A DNA stretch of 64,000 nt from Clostridiales bacterium Firm_04. GTDB taxonomy: Bacteria > Bacillota > Clostridia > Oscillospirales > Ruminococcaceae. The stretch spans positions 39,452-103,451 of the forward strand of contig LVAJ01000025.1 of NCBI GenBank assembly GCA_001603005.1. The letters run 5' to 3'. Shown piece by piece: positions 17,441-25,100 of the stretch; the stretch's first letter is position 1; each line of letters opens with the position of its first letter. A program made the position numbers and the translations under genes. The notes under the pieces were generated by a model. That model had not been told where the DNA came from. It ran no database searches and saw nothing but the letters and a program-made list of their open reading frames with translations.

Positions 17441-18862
17441 TTAGTATTCGACAGTGTACTCAGGTTCTTCCCTGTCGTTTGCACACTGCCACACTGCTAG
17501 CGCAGCAGCTTCGAGCAGTGAGATGTCCGCACCTTTCAGAACGGACGTATACCCGAAGCCGCCGTTTGAACCGATGGCTCTGTGCTCACAGTTCACCGCA
17601 GCTTGCCGCAGTGCCGGCTGATCCATGTGACACAGCTTCCCGGCAAAAAGCTGCTTCTCAAAAAGTGCGTTTGCTTCCGGGATCTGCTGCACACGCGGCA
17701 GCAGTGCTGTGCATTCCGTTTCCGCATCATTCATGTCAGATTCAAGAATGCTCTGATTGCCCGCACCGTCAATGACAGCGGTCACCGCATGCGGATTTCG
17801 CAGGTATGCAATGATCCATTCATTGCCGTCACGGACAGGGCGGCAGTCGATCGCTTCCAGGAAAATCTGATCGTCGTCTGTTTTGACTGCGACTGCGAGA
17901 GATACATTACCGGATTGCTTTGCATACTTCACGCCAAAGAAAAGGCGCGGTGTATCTCCGAGTTCCGGCGGCGTGTGCAGTGCGCAGTGTTCCCAGTCTT
18001 TCTGCGTGATCGCTGATTTCTGTGAGTATTTGAGCCAAAGGCCCAGACGCTGGATATTGTCATCGACCTGGTCATCACCGAGCTCGTCGCGGATCTTGCG
18101 CTCCGTCAGGATCGTGCCAAGCGAGGGATTTGTCTCGTACCAGAGCTCCGGATCGTGCGCATCAGTCAGATCAGGCACGGACCATTCTGCCCAGAATGAG
18201 CTTTCACGTCCTGCCGTCAGCACGGATTTCCGGAATCTCAGGAACACATCGCCGGAGCTGACTGCTGTCGGCGGTGTGCCGCACATGAGCGTCTGCGGGT
18301 TTGGGGAGTCAGTGACGACATATTTCAGCGCAGATTCCTGATCGGAAGTGTATTCCTGCGCTTCGTCGATGATCAGCGTGTCATAGCCTTCGCCAAGACC
18401 GCCTTTTCCGCTTCTGGTGCGGAAGTTGGCAACAGCTTCCGAACCGTCTTTCAGCCATTCAATGCTAAGGCGGCCGGCTGACTTGTATGATTTGAAATCC
18501 TCATCCTCTTTGTAACCGATCTTCTTGAGCAGCTTCGAGACTTTTTCCCACGTACTTGCAGAGGTCGATTCGCGGTGCGCGGTGTAAAGGCATCGCCGTT
18601 CATGGAGCAAATCCCACAACACGCGCATGATGAGTATTTCAGATTTGCCATTCCGTCGCGGAATGGACCAGCCGCATTTCATGTGGATCCACAGCCCATC
18701 GTCATCAACGGCCATGATATCTTCAACCATGAGCGCCTGCCAGTCCTGTGCGGTGCGGTCTGAGCGATTGTATAGGTCAACGGCTTCCGTCCCGATAGAT
18801 TCGGAATACGGCTGCCGGATGCAGATGGTAGGAGTTTGTTTGCCCAGACGAACTTCGTCCAT
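17441..18862 (-). CDS. Terminase large subunit
   Basis: The start at ATG 18862 follows AAAGGAG. The 473-residue protein carries the packaging ATPase: Walker A-like SIPRRNGKSE (about 66-75), Walker B TLIIDEAQ (about 162-168) and a motif III region (TLMCGTPP). The C-terminal half is the RNase H-like nuclease part, with Asp residues in VAVKTDDDQIFLEA and VIDGAGNQS. It pumps DNA through the portal. Unusually it lies downstream of the portal and MuF genes rather than before them, next to the HNH gene. Confidence 0.9.
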   Translation of the reverse strand: MDEVRLGKQTPTICIRQPYSESIGTEAVDLYNRSDRTAQDWQALMVEDIMAVDDDGLWIHMKCGWSIPRRNGKSEILIMRVLWDLLHERRCLYTAHRESTSASTWEKVSKLLKKIGYKEDEDFKSYKSAGRLSIEWLKDGSEAVANFRTRSGKGGLGEGYDTLIIDEAQEYTSDQESALKYVVTDSPNPQTLMCGTPPTAVSSGDVFLRFRKSVLTAGRESSFWAEWSVPDLTDAHDPELWYETNPSLGTILTERKIRDELGDDQVDDNIQRLGLWLKYSQKSAITQKDWEHCALHTPPELGDTPRLFFGVKYAKQSGNVSLAVAVKTDDDQIFLEAIDCRPVRDGNEWIIAYLRNPHAVTAVIDGAGNQSILESDMNDAETECTALLPRVQQIPEANALFEKQLFAGKLCHMDQPALRQAAVNCEHRAIGSNGGFGYTSVLKGADISLLEAAALAVWQCANDREEPEYTVEY

Positions 18863-18878
18863 GCAAAAAGCTCCTTTC

Positions 18879-19244
18879 TTATACCGACTTCCAGTCGTAT
18901 GTGAGTGGCAGCGCACGGTTTGAAACCAGTTCAACTCCGGTTGAAACTTCCCGTGTCGCTGTCAGTTTATCGGATTTCAGCCGGTTGCAAGTCATGTGTG
19001 CGAGCTGCATATTGCCGAGATCGGAAGGGTGCCCGCCTTTGGCAACCGGAATGATATGGTCGATGCAGGGGGAGAGCGGATGCGGGAATTTCAGCCGGAA
19101 GTCAACCGGCTTGCCGCAGATTCCGCAGACCTTCTGCGTCGCGTAGATTTTCTTCTTGTTCGACTCGAACTGTGCCCGCTGCGGGCCGTTGTGGTCAGGC
19201 CGCAGGTTCGCTTTGCTCGGTCTGGCTCTTGCTCCGTTCGGCAT
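18879..19244 (-). CDS. HNH endonuclease
   Basis: The 121-residue protein has a zinc-finger pair (CGICGKPVD ... TCNRLK) around the HNH core CIDHIIPVAKGGHPSDLGNMQLAHMTCN. HNH nucleases are common beside terminase genes and are needed for DNA cleavage at packaging in cos-type phages. It begins 16 bases before the terminase in transcription order, just after an intrinsic terminator. Confidence 0.88.
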   Translation of the reverse strand: MPNGARARPSKANLRPDHNGPQRAQFESNKKKIYATQKVCGICGKPVDFRLKFPHPLSPCIDHIIPVAKGGHPSDLGNMQLAHMTCNRLKSDKLTATREVSTGVELVSNRALPLTYDWKSV

Positions 19245-19270
19245 GATGTTCTCCTTTCGGACATGAAAAA

Positions 19271-19290
19271 AGCACCCGTTTCCGAGTGCT
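19271..19290 (-). terminator. Intrinsic terminator inside the late operon (before HNH-terminase)
   Basis: Leftward AGCACTCG-GAAA-CGGGTGCT is followed by TTTTTC: an 8-bp stem with a GNRA tetraloop. Only about 26 bases separate it from the HNH start, with no room for a full promoter, so the HNH and terminase genes must be reached by read-through. Confidence 0.8.
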
Positions 19291-19296
19291 TGTGGT

Positions 19297-19539
19297 TTAT
19301 TCGGCTATCACAACATTCTCAAACTTCTTGTAAGCATCGAGATACCATTCGTTCTTGTCGCCGTTGTATGTCAGCTCGTAGTACATACCGTCAGGCAGTG
19401 TGCTTGACAGCAGATACTTCCAGTTCTGGAGCGCTTTGCACTTCCAGACGGTATACACCTCAAACGACGGTTTCAGGTCTGATTTGTCAAGGTGGCTCTC
19501 GATATACTCCCTGACGATCTGTAATGCTTTTTCATCCAT
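19297..19539 (-). CDS. Small uncharacterised phage protein
   Basis: An 80-residue protein (MDEKALQIVREYIESHLDKS...) with an N-terminal helix, then a beta-rich part with VYTVWKCKALQNWKYLL and TLPDGMYYELTYNGDKNEWYLDAYKKFEN. Such small proteins recur in Firmicutes prophages (DUF6275-like; recognition from memory). It is flanked on both sides by intrinsic terminators and is AT-richer than the structural genes, as expected of a moron-type insertion. A role as immunity protein for the MuF-GNAT fusion is possible but not shown. Confidence 0.6.
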   Translation of the reverse strand: MDEKALQIVREYIESHLDKSDLKPSFEVYTVWKCKALQNWKYLLSSTLPDGMYYELTYNGDKNEWYLDAYKKFENVVIAE

Positions 19540-19570
19540 GTGATAAACTCCTTTCGGTTTTTGGGTATGA

Positions 19571-19600
19571 GAAAACCGCCTTGATTACTCAGGGCGGTTT
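19571..19600 (-). terminator. Intrinsic terminator after the 60-residue gene
   Basis: Leftward AAACCGCC and GGCGGTTTTC enclose a 12-base loop, followed by TTTTCTC. It overlaps the last codons and stop of the gene ending at 19599 and is a second terminator internal to the late operon. Confidence 0.7.
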
Positions 19601-19781
19601 ATAATTTGAATCTTGCAATTTCTTCCTCTGTCAGATCCTTGTACTCCTTGTTGTTAGCCTTCATGTATTTTGCAATTCCGTTAAAGTCAATGTCGTTTTT
19701 CGGAGAAGTAGGCCGCTCTTTGTCCCCGATATATACCCCATTAAAACCAGTAAAGTCAGGGTCTTCAATTATCCCAGCCAT
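19599..19781 (-). CDS. Small protein next to MuF-GNAT gene, candidate immunity protein
   Basis: A 60-residue acidic protein (MAGIIEDPDFTGFNGVYIGD...LTEEEIARFKL) with a good ribosome site (AAAGGAG). It starts four bases after the MuF-GNAT stop. In phage MuF polymorphic-toxin loci, the gene directly downstream of the toxin often encodes immunity; that is the basis for the suggestion. No domain is recognised. Confidence 0.6.
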   Translation of the reverse strand: MAGIIEDPDFTGFNGVYIGDKERPTSPKNDIDFNGIAKYMKANNKEYKDLTEEEIARFKL

Positions 19782-19785
19782 AAAT

Positions 19786-21093
19786 TCATCTCCTTTTGAA
19801 GTCGTAAATGTCTATTAGCCTTTGCGCGGCTTCGTCTTCAATAATGATTTGTAACGGATGTTGTTTTGGAAAGTGAACCGCGCCAAATTCCTTTATGTAA
19901 TAATGCAACAGTTCCTCATTCGCTGCAAATCCATATACGCAGCCATATCCGCCAGTATGAACAGATTCAATAACCGCTGCGGCGAATAAATGCCCTCCTA
20001 CTCCGGAGTATTGTTTTTGCCCGCCTGTAAGTTCCGGATTATTATGCGGAGCTGTTGATGCAAAGCTCATATATAATCCGCCTTTTCCAGGTTTTACTGC
20101 AATCAGCCCCTGCGGTTCAGTTTCGCCTTCAACAAATACGCCCAGAACATACTCGTCACTTGGACGTTTATCCCAATCGACTCCCCATCCGTCTGCCTCT
20201 TTGTACTTTCGTAGACTTCTACGCGGAATCCTTGCTACTTCTGTTTGAACAAGCTGCCCAGTTTTCATATCCCGCAAGCACGGTGTGAATTCATCCGCCT
20301 TTATTGTAAGTATAGCACTCTTGTCATCTATTGTCAAGTTCTTTTGGCTAAGAACCTCTAATCGGTGTCTGCCTTGTAATTCGGTAACCTGCTCTTTCGT
20401 CAGCACAACCGGATCACCGGCACCCGCGCCCGGTTCAGGCGTTTCCCATTCCCGCTTGCTCCACACATCCTGCCGCTTGCGCCCGTTCTCAAAGGTCACG
20501 GAACAGCCGCAGTTATCATGCCGGCGGTAAACGTCCTTCGGCTCGCTGTGGTATTCGTAGCGGCCGGCGATCGCGGAGCACCACTCGCAGCACTTGCCGT
20601 CGGTCTTGCGCGTAATGTAGCACTGCAAGCCGGCGCCGCTTCGGAACTTCGCCTCGGCCTTCATGCGGTCGTCATGCATGGAGCGTGTCATCGTTGCCGT
20701 TGCCGAGCGTCCGCGGCGCTGCTGTGTTTCCACAGAAACGGTCTGGTCAGCAGTCGAATGCCCGATCAGATGCGCACGCGCTTCCTCGAACGGAGCACGC
20801 TGCGGCTTCAGGTGCAGGCCGTTCGCCTCGTCAAGCGCGCGCTGCACGGCATCGCACAGCGCATTGATGTCCGTGTACCGGTCACGCAGCAGCTCCACGC
20901 AAAGCGCTTCACGCTCTGCGATAGGGATGTCGGGCAGCCGCTGTGCGAAGATCTCACCGAGCATCTTGCCGGCACGGTCGCTGTAAAGGAACGTATCGTT
21001 GAAATCCGCCTTGCCGCTGTCGATCTTCTTCCGGAGCTTCGCAAGCAGGACATCGCGCTCGATGCGCTGCCTGACTTCTTCCTGCACCGTCAT
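19786..21093 (-). CDS. MuF-type minor head protein fused to a GNAT-like C-terminal domain
   Basis: The 435-residue protein has a MuF/SPP1 gp7-like region in its first half. The zinc-type motif CCEWCSAIAGRYEY with HDNCGCSVTF (about residues 165-205) is diagnostic of MuF head proteins. After a linker (TPEPGAGAGDP, about 222-232), residues about 290-430 resemble a GNAT acetyltransferase: LGVFVEGETEPQGLIAV, a Q/R-x-x-G-x-G-like loop in YSGVGGHLFAAAVIES (about 363-378) and GFAANEELLHYYIKEFGA. The fusion half is AT-richer. MuF fusions to toxic domains are a described class of phage polymorphic toxins, so injection of an acetyltransferase effector is plausible. The start overlaps the portal stop by four bases. 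Confidence 0.78.
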   Translation of the reverse strand: MTVQEEVRQRIERDVLLAKLRKKIDSGKADFNDTFLYSDRAGKMLGEIFAQRLPDIPIAEREALCVELLRDRYTDINALCDAVQRALDEANGLHLKPQRAPFEEARAHLIGHSTADQTVSVETQQRRGRSATATMTRSMHDDRMKAEAKFRSGAGLQCYITRKTDGKCCEWCSAIAGRYEYHSEPKDVYRRHDNCGCSVTFENGRKRQDVWSKREWETPEPGAGAGDPVVLTKEQVTELQGRHRLEVLSQKNLTIDDKSAILTIKADEFTPCLRDMKTGQLVQTEVARIPRRSLRKYKEADGWGVDWDKRPSDEYVLGVFVEGETEPQGLIAVKPGKGGLYMSFASTAPHNNPELTGGQKQYSGVGGHLFAAAVIESVHTGGYGCVYGFAANEELLHYYIKEFGAVHFPKQHPLQIIIEDEAAQRLIDIYDFKRR

Positions 21094-22316
21094 TCGGCAT
21101 CACTCTCCAGGCCGGTCATGTTCTTGATATTCCGTGCGCCGAGGAAGCCCTCAGACGCCTGGTTGATCTTCAGGATCGCGTCACCGATCGCACCGAGCGC
21201 GGAAGCATCCGGCTCAAAGATTGGCATCCATTCCGGTTTGACATCCCGGAAAGCACTCCGGTTATATGTCTCACCGTCACGGATGCACGCCGCGAGATAG
21301 CCGGCATTGAGAAAACCGGTGCCGAAGCTGCGCTGTGCCTTGCGTGCAGTCAGCCGCAGGTTCTCATGTGATGCGCGGATCGCGTCATAGCTCGGCGGAT
21401 TACCGGTCGAGAATCCGAGGTCTTCCAGCGTCAGGCCGGTCTCACCGGCGAACATGGACGCAAGCATTTTCATGTGCTCCATGTGCGGCGCCATGCTCTG
21501 CTGTTCAAATTGTCCGAGCGTCGGCTTGTCGGCATTGCCGTCATTCGTGATCTTCAGGAAAGACGACATCGAAGCCTTTTTGTTGTCAAACTGCGTTTTC
21601 TGCGAAATACCGACAATGTATTTCTGCGGCACACTGTAGAACTCCGCGCCGACCTCCGAGCGCAGCAGCGTGCGCCTTGCAGTCTGCACAATATCCATAC
21701 ATGCCCGGCTGATGCGGGAATGCCCGAACGGGCGCATTGCGTCAGGCCGGTAGATTACCGGCACAAGCAGCGGCGCACCAGCAGGATGCACGACAGTGTC
21801 ATAGAGGTCACCGGACACATAGTATTCAGTACGGTCCGGCAGGAAGTATGCTTCACGCAGCGGCATGCCGGTCGTGGGATCGTTCTCCAGGATCGCATAG
21901 CCCTCTGTCAGCAGATTGGTCGCGGTGTCGATGATGCCGGTCGCGTTTGTACCGTCAATGCAATCGATCACCGGGTAATCATTGTCGCCGTAGCTGATGT
22001 GGAGAAAGCAGCAAGCAGAGATTGTCGCGGAAAGCACTGCCGAATCAAACAGCACATCGGGGTTGTTCATCTTGAAGATTTGGTCAAACAGGAAATCATC
22101 ATTCTCAAACCCCGAGAAGATCAGACGATCTGCAATGGAATCCACAGCCTTCGCACACCATCCGAGCGAATAGGTCAGCGTTGCGAACTCCGGAGGTATC
22201 AGAGCTTGGATCTTCCGCATCTGATTCTTCATTTCATAGAATTTATACCGCAGTTCAGCCCGTTCGCGCTTCGAAGCGAGCTTCCCCCGCAGGTATTCCA
22301 AACCGTATTCTTTCAC
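21090..22316 (-). CDS. Portal protein (SPP1 gp6-like)
   Basis: The 408-residue protein contains YSLGWCAKAVDSIADRLIFSGF, SYGDNDYPVIDCIDGTNATGI, PVIYRPDAMRPFGHSRISRAC and the C-terminal helical TGLTLEDLGFSTGNPPSYDAIRASHENLR, which are typical of portal proteins of Gram-positive siphophages. The dodecameric ring is the DNA gate of the head. It is the first gene of the late operon, about 215 bases downstream of the predicted late promoter. Confidence 0.9.
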   Translation of the reverse strand: MKEYGLEYLRGKLASKRERAELRYKFYEMKNQMRKIQALIPPEFATLTYSLGWCAKAVDSIADRLIFSGFENDDFLFDQIFKMNNPDVLFDSAVLSATISACCFLHISYGDNDYPVIDCIDGTNATGIIDTATNLLTEGYAILENDPTTGMPLREAYFLPDRTEYYVSGDLYDTVVHPAGAPLLVPVIYRPDAMRPFGHSRISRACMDIVQTARRTLLRSEVGAEFYSVPQKYIVGISQKTQFDNKKASMSSFLKITNDGNADKPTLGQFEQQSMAPHMEHMKMLASMFAGETGLTLEDLGFSTGNPPSYDAIRASHENLRLTARKAQRSFGTGFLNAGYLAACIRDGETYNRSAFRDVKPEWMPIFEPDASALGAIGDAILKINQASEGFLGARNIKNMTGLESDAE

Positions 22317-22329
22317 CTTTTCACTTCCT

Positions 22330-22546
22330 TCCAGCCACCAGCAGCATGCTCAGAGAGAGAAAATGAGCAATGAGCGGTGTAGTCCCGTCCTGCCGTTTCG
22401 AGGGGTCACTCCCCCCTGGTACGACGAACGCCCGGCCTGAGCCGAGCGTCAGCAGTGACGGAGAAGGAAAAGGGCGGCGGGGGCGGTTTTCACCCGCCGC
22501 CGGAAAAGCACTTCTTGCTCCGTCGCTTTTCTCAGTTTACATTATA
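22330..22546 (-). promoter_or_regulatory. Late promoter and long structured leader
   Basis: Leftward TGATATAAT (extended -10, TATAAT at 22541-22546) follows the regulator gene; only a weak TTGAAG lies 18 bases upstream, as expected for an activator-dependent late promoter. The roughly 215-base leader holds three hairpins before the portal gene: GGCGGCGGG/CCCGCCGCC (22474-22503, then CTTTTCC), ACGCTCGG/CCGGGCGT (22428-22449), and GGGG/CCCC (about 22398-22413). The first is terminator-like. The layout suggests transcription control through the leader. Confidence 0.55.
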
Positions 22547-22553
22547 TCACATG

Positions 22554-22973
22554 TCAAGTGGGAACTTCAATGCACTCTTTTACCGCCTGCAATGCTCTAC
22601 CATGCATTTTTGTGACTCCACGATAGCTGTAGTTCATTTCCACAGCGATTCGCTCCCAAGTCTTGCCGTTGATGTAACGCTCATAAAGCAGCGTGTGAAG
22701 CGTTCCGTCCGTGATCTTGTCGATCGTCCCGATAACTTCGCGCTCGGTCGCTTCCAGCAGCTCGAGCTCGTCACTGACGCGGTTCTCAGCATCCACAAGT
22801 CTTGCAACAGCAGCACCGAGCTTGTCACCGGTCTGATGTGTGCCGCCACCGGAGCCGCCGTAATTCGGCGTGATCCGCTCGGCCATAGCCCGCAGCTCGT
22901 CCAGGTGATCCTGTGCTGCCGTCGCTCTGCGAACAGCATCACGGTACTGCAACAGATATTCTTTCGGTGTCAT
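22554..22973 (-). CDS. Late transcription regulator, ArpU/DUF1492-like (sigma-70 region 4-like)
   Basis: The 139-residue protein ends with a sigma region 4-type helix-turn-helix: DGTLHTLLYERYINGKTWERIAVEMNYSYRGVTKMHGRALQAV (about 90-132). The N-terminal part is helical with a Gly-rich insert (NYGGSGGG). ArpU/DUF1492 proteins close the early region of many Firmicutes prophages and turn on late genes. Here it is the last early gene, followed at once by the predicted late promoter, which supports that role. Confidence 0.75.
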   Translation of the reverse strand: MTPKEYLLQYRDAVRRATAAQDHLDELRAMAERITPNYGGSGGGTHQTGDKLGAAVARLVDAENRVSDELELLEATEREVIGTIDKITDGTLHTLLYERYINGKTWERIAVEMNYSYRGVTKMHGRALQAVKECIEVPT

Positions 22974-23272
22974 TTCGTATCCTCCTTCTCTTTCTCCTTC
23001 TTGATCCTACCAAGCTGACGGTCGAGCTTTTCAGAGACGACTGTCATCACGTCCATTGACGTAATGCCGTTCGCAATGCGAATCTGTTCGATCATCACAA
23101 GGCTGTCTGCAATTTCCGTTGTGACGTTATGCTTGTAATCAGCCTTGCGCTGATCCGGTCGAGCCGCAAGCAGAAGAATCAGCTCAGACAGCTCCTGCAC
23201 GGCCTGAAGCTCTTGCTTTTGCTGACCGTAGTGGTCGAGTATAATTTTTGCAGTCGTATCAATTCCAATCAT
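22970..23272 (-). CDS. MazG-like nucleotide pyrophosphohydrolase
   Basis: ATG 23272 follows AAAGGAG; the product is 100 residues. It contains the MazG-type E-x-x-E ... E-x-x-D pattern in QAVQELSELILLL and TTEIADSLVMIEQIRI. The family removes pyrophosphate from nucleotides, and phage copies may alter nucleotide pools or (p)ppGpp. It overlaps the regulator gene by four bases. Confidence 0.72.
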   Translation of the reverse strand: MIGIDTTAKIILDHYGQQKQELQAVQELSELILLLAARPDQRKADYKHNVTTEIADSLVMIEQIRIANGITSMDVMTVVSEKLDRQLGRIKKEKEKEDTK

Positions 23273-23276
23273 GGTT

Positions 23277-23558
23277 TTATCTCCTTTGCACCCGGTGTTC
23301 GATTTTACCTGATACTTTCGTTTTCGGTCTGCATCCGATGCTGCGGACCGGATCTCTCGGCGGCTTTGTCCTGGTCTGTTCATTCACGACATCGACAATA
23401 TCCGGAATCAGATCAACGACGATGCCTGCGGCCTGACGGATTGCATCCGACAACTTTCCAAGAGCATCCGCCGCCTGCTCTGCAAACGCCTTGACGATTT
23501 CTGTGCATGCATTGAGAAGATTGCGGATCCGCTCTTGCGTTTCGTCGTCAAGTGTCAT
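23277..23558 (-). CDS. Small helical phage protein, function unknown
   Basis: 93 residues from ATG 23558 (AGGAGG ten bases upstream). An amphipathic helix-rich N-terminal part (ERIRNLLNACTEIVKAFAEQAADALGKL) is followed by a basic tail (KTKVSGKIEHRVQRR). I recognise no domain. Confidence 0.55.
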   Translation of the reverse strand: MTLDDETQERIRNLLNACTEIVKAFAEQAADALGKLSDAIRQAAGIVVDLIPDIVDVVNEQTRTKPPRDPVRSIGCRPKTKVSGKIEHRVQRR

Positions 23559-23565
23559 TTCCGCG

Positions 23566-23742
23566 TCACCTCCTGAATTCCTTGTCAACGACAACCCATA
23601 CCAGCGACTTCAGCACCAAGATCATCAGTGCCGTGTCCGGGTCTCTTGCGATGCAGGCAAGAATGATCCATGCCCACAGGATCGCGCTGAGGATCTCCTT
23701 GCCGATAATTCCGACTGCGTACCAAAACTTTTCATGTCCCAT
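23566..23742 (-). CDS. Small membrane protein
   Basis: 58 residues from ATG 23742 (GGAGG upstream). One or two hydrophobic segments are visible (YAVGIIGKEILSAILWAWII and ALMILVLKSLVWVVV), so it should sit in the membrane. Its role in the phage early region is unknown; superinfection exclusion is one possibility, unsupported beyond topology. Confidence 0.55.
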   Translation of the reverse strand: MGHEKFWYAVGIIGKEILSAILWAWIILACIARDPDTALMILVLKSLVWVVVDKEFRR

Positions 23743-23941
23743 GATCTTTGCCTCCATATTCAATTTCTACAAGCGGGCACCATTTCGGTTTACCCTGTCT
23801 CACGGCTTCATCAACCGTCTCGGCAACACGTTCGTCGATCTCCGGCGGCGATGCTCCACACCATCCGCCGAACTGAAGCGGGCATTCAATGCAGTTGTAC
23901 GGCATCTGGAAGCCCTTGATTGCGATCAGCTTTTCAGGCAT
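23732..23941 (-). CDS. Small cysteine-motif phage protein
   Basis: 69 residues (MPEKLIAIKGFQMPYNCIEC...), with C-x2-C-x7-C and a later WCPL, a possible zinc site. Good ribosome site (GAGGAGG). Proteins of this form are common in Firmicutes prophage early regions; function unknown. Confidence 0.55.
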   Translation of the reverse strand: MPEKLIAIKGFQMPYNCIECPLQFGGWCGASPPEIDERVAETVDEAVRQGKPKWCPLVEIEYGGKDHGT

Positions 23942-24152
23942 CGTTGTCTACCTCCTCACAAAGTTGCTGTTTCGTTTCCTCGATAGCAGCGTGTCCCTCT
24001 TTTGTATCCAGTAAGACTTTTACATACTTCTCGCCTTCGTCCTTCGAGTCAATCAAACCGCAGCCGAGCAGATTTCCGGCAAGGAACTGCGCTGCCATAA
24101 CGACAGCCATTTCGTCAATAGACAGTGATTTGATTCTTTCATATCTGGTCAT
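23934..24152 (-). CDS. Small phage protein, function unknown
   Basis: 72 residues beginning MTRYERIKSLSIDEMAVVMA, from ATG 24152 with GGGAGG upstream. The MTRYExIKS-SIDEMA opening is familiar from many prophage genes next to the Cys-motif protein. No function is known. Confidence 0.6.
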   Translation of the reverse strand: MTRYERIKSLSIDEMAVVMAAQFLAGNLLGCGLIDSKDEGEKYVKVLLDTKEGHAAIEETKQQLCEEVDNDA

Positions 24153-24154
24153 TC

Positions 24155-24272
24155 TCAGCACCTCCCGTCGTAGGCCATAGCGTAGGCGAGCAGCTCCATG
24201 CGGATGCCGGTTTCATCTTTCGGCATCAGGCCGCTGAGAATCATACGCATGATATCAACAATCGTTTTCATG
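24155..24272 (-). pseudogene. Possible tiny frameshifted gene
   Basis: AAGGAGG precedes ATG 24272, but the frame stops after 19 codons (MKTIVDIMRMISQRP...). Removing one T from the TTT run near 24239-24241 would give a 38-residue frame ending AMAYDGRC next to the following gene's start. This may be a natural frameshift, a sequencing error or no gene at all. Confidence 0.25.
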
Positions 24273-24482
24273 ATTATCCTCCTTCAATCCGTGCTCAGCT
24301 CTGCACTGTTCTTCCGTGATGCCTCTGTAATATGCAACGCAGCAATCTTCGCATCCGTTATAACCGGAGCAGCTTTTGCAGCTCGGCCTTTCGTCGAAAT
24401 ACTCCGGATTATCCTCATACAATGCTTTCGGGCAACTGCCATTGACGCAGGTCGGTCCGCAGTAACTAGGACAATGTTTCAT
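24255..24482 (-). CDS. Cysteine-rich small protein
   Basis: 75 residues from ATG 24482 (AAAGGAGG). Eleven cysteines are arranged in pairs (MKHCPSYCGPTCVNGSCP ... SCKSC ... CEDCC), suggesting a zinc-ribbon-like fold. Found between other small early genes; function unknown. Confidence 0.6.
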   Translation of the reverse strand: MKHCPSYCGPTCVNGSCPKALYEDNPEYFDERPSCKSCSGYNGCEDCCVAYYRGITEEQCRAEHGLKEDNHENDC

Positions 24483-24966
24483 TGCTTGCCTCCTTTTCAA
24501 CTGCCTCGGCGGTTGTATCAGCAGCCTTGCGCTTCCGCTTCTTTGGAGCCGGACGTTCTGCCTCTTTCTGGATCTTCGCGATCTGCCTGCTGTAAAAGCT
24601 GGCATCACCGATCAGCTTACCGATCACATTGCAGGCTTTTGTTGCAATCTCATAGACGGATTCTGCCTTTTCGATCTCAGACAGCAGCGTGCCGGCATTC
24701 CGGATCGCATCCTGATATGAAGCATTTGCTTCCCGCGCCTGACGAATCTCCTGCACCTGCCTCTGATAATCCTTCAGGAGCAGCCGCTTGCGTGCCTCAG
24801 CTTCCTCCTTCGGCATCCCCTCAAAGCGGAACGCCCGGTAAACAGCAGTCAGCTCACTGAAATACTTGTACGCCGGTGCCGGCAGCGGCAGCACGTTCAC
24901 CGTGCCCTCATACGCCTGCCGTTCGAGTGCCGCCCATGTGTCAGGGTCTCGAAGGTCAATTTTCAT
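24466..24966 (-). CDS. Uncharacterised early phage protein
   Basis: 166 residues from ATG 24966 (AAAGGAG). Helical (KRLLLKDYQRQVQEIRQAREAN and similar), with a basic KKRKRK stretch near residue 145 and an acidic tail. The opening MKIDLRDPDTWAALE is shared with proteins encoded next to phage primases. Function unknown; the basic patch suggests nucleic-acid contact. Confidence 0.6.
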   Translation of the reverse strand: MKIDLRDPDTWAALERQAYEGTVNVLPLPAPAYKYFSELTAVYRAFRFEGMPKEEAEARKRLLLKDYQRQVQEIRQAREANASYQDAIRNAGTLLSEIEKAESVYEIATKACNVIGKLIGDASFYSRQIAKIQKEAERPAPKKRKRKAADTTAEAVEKEASNETLS

Positions 24967-24993
24967 ATTCTCGCTCCTTTCCGTTGCATACTG

Positions 24994-25096
24994 TGCAGGG
25001 TTTGCAGGGTTTACCATAGAGCTATATATAATACATGAACCATTATTTTTTATATACGGTAAATAGAAATAACCCTGCAACCCTGCACACCCTGCA
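24994..25096. other. Candidate replication origin (iteron-like repeats around AT-rich DNA)
   Basis: The 134-base gap downstream of the primase gene holds two direct TGCAGGG units (24994-25000, 25003-25009) and three inverted CCCTGCA units (25073-25079, 25081-25087, 25090-25096). Spacing is 8-9 bases. Between the two sets is about 60 bases of AT-rich DNA (ATATATAATAC, TTATTTTTTATATAC). The layout resembles an initiator-bound origin. It could instead be a large hairpin acting on the mRNA. Confidence 0.45.
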
Positions 25097-25100
25097 CACC

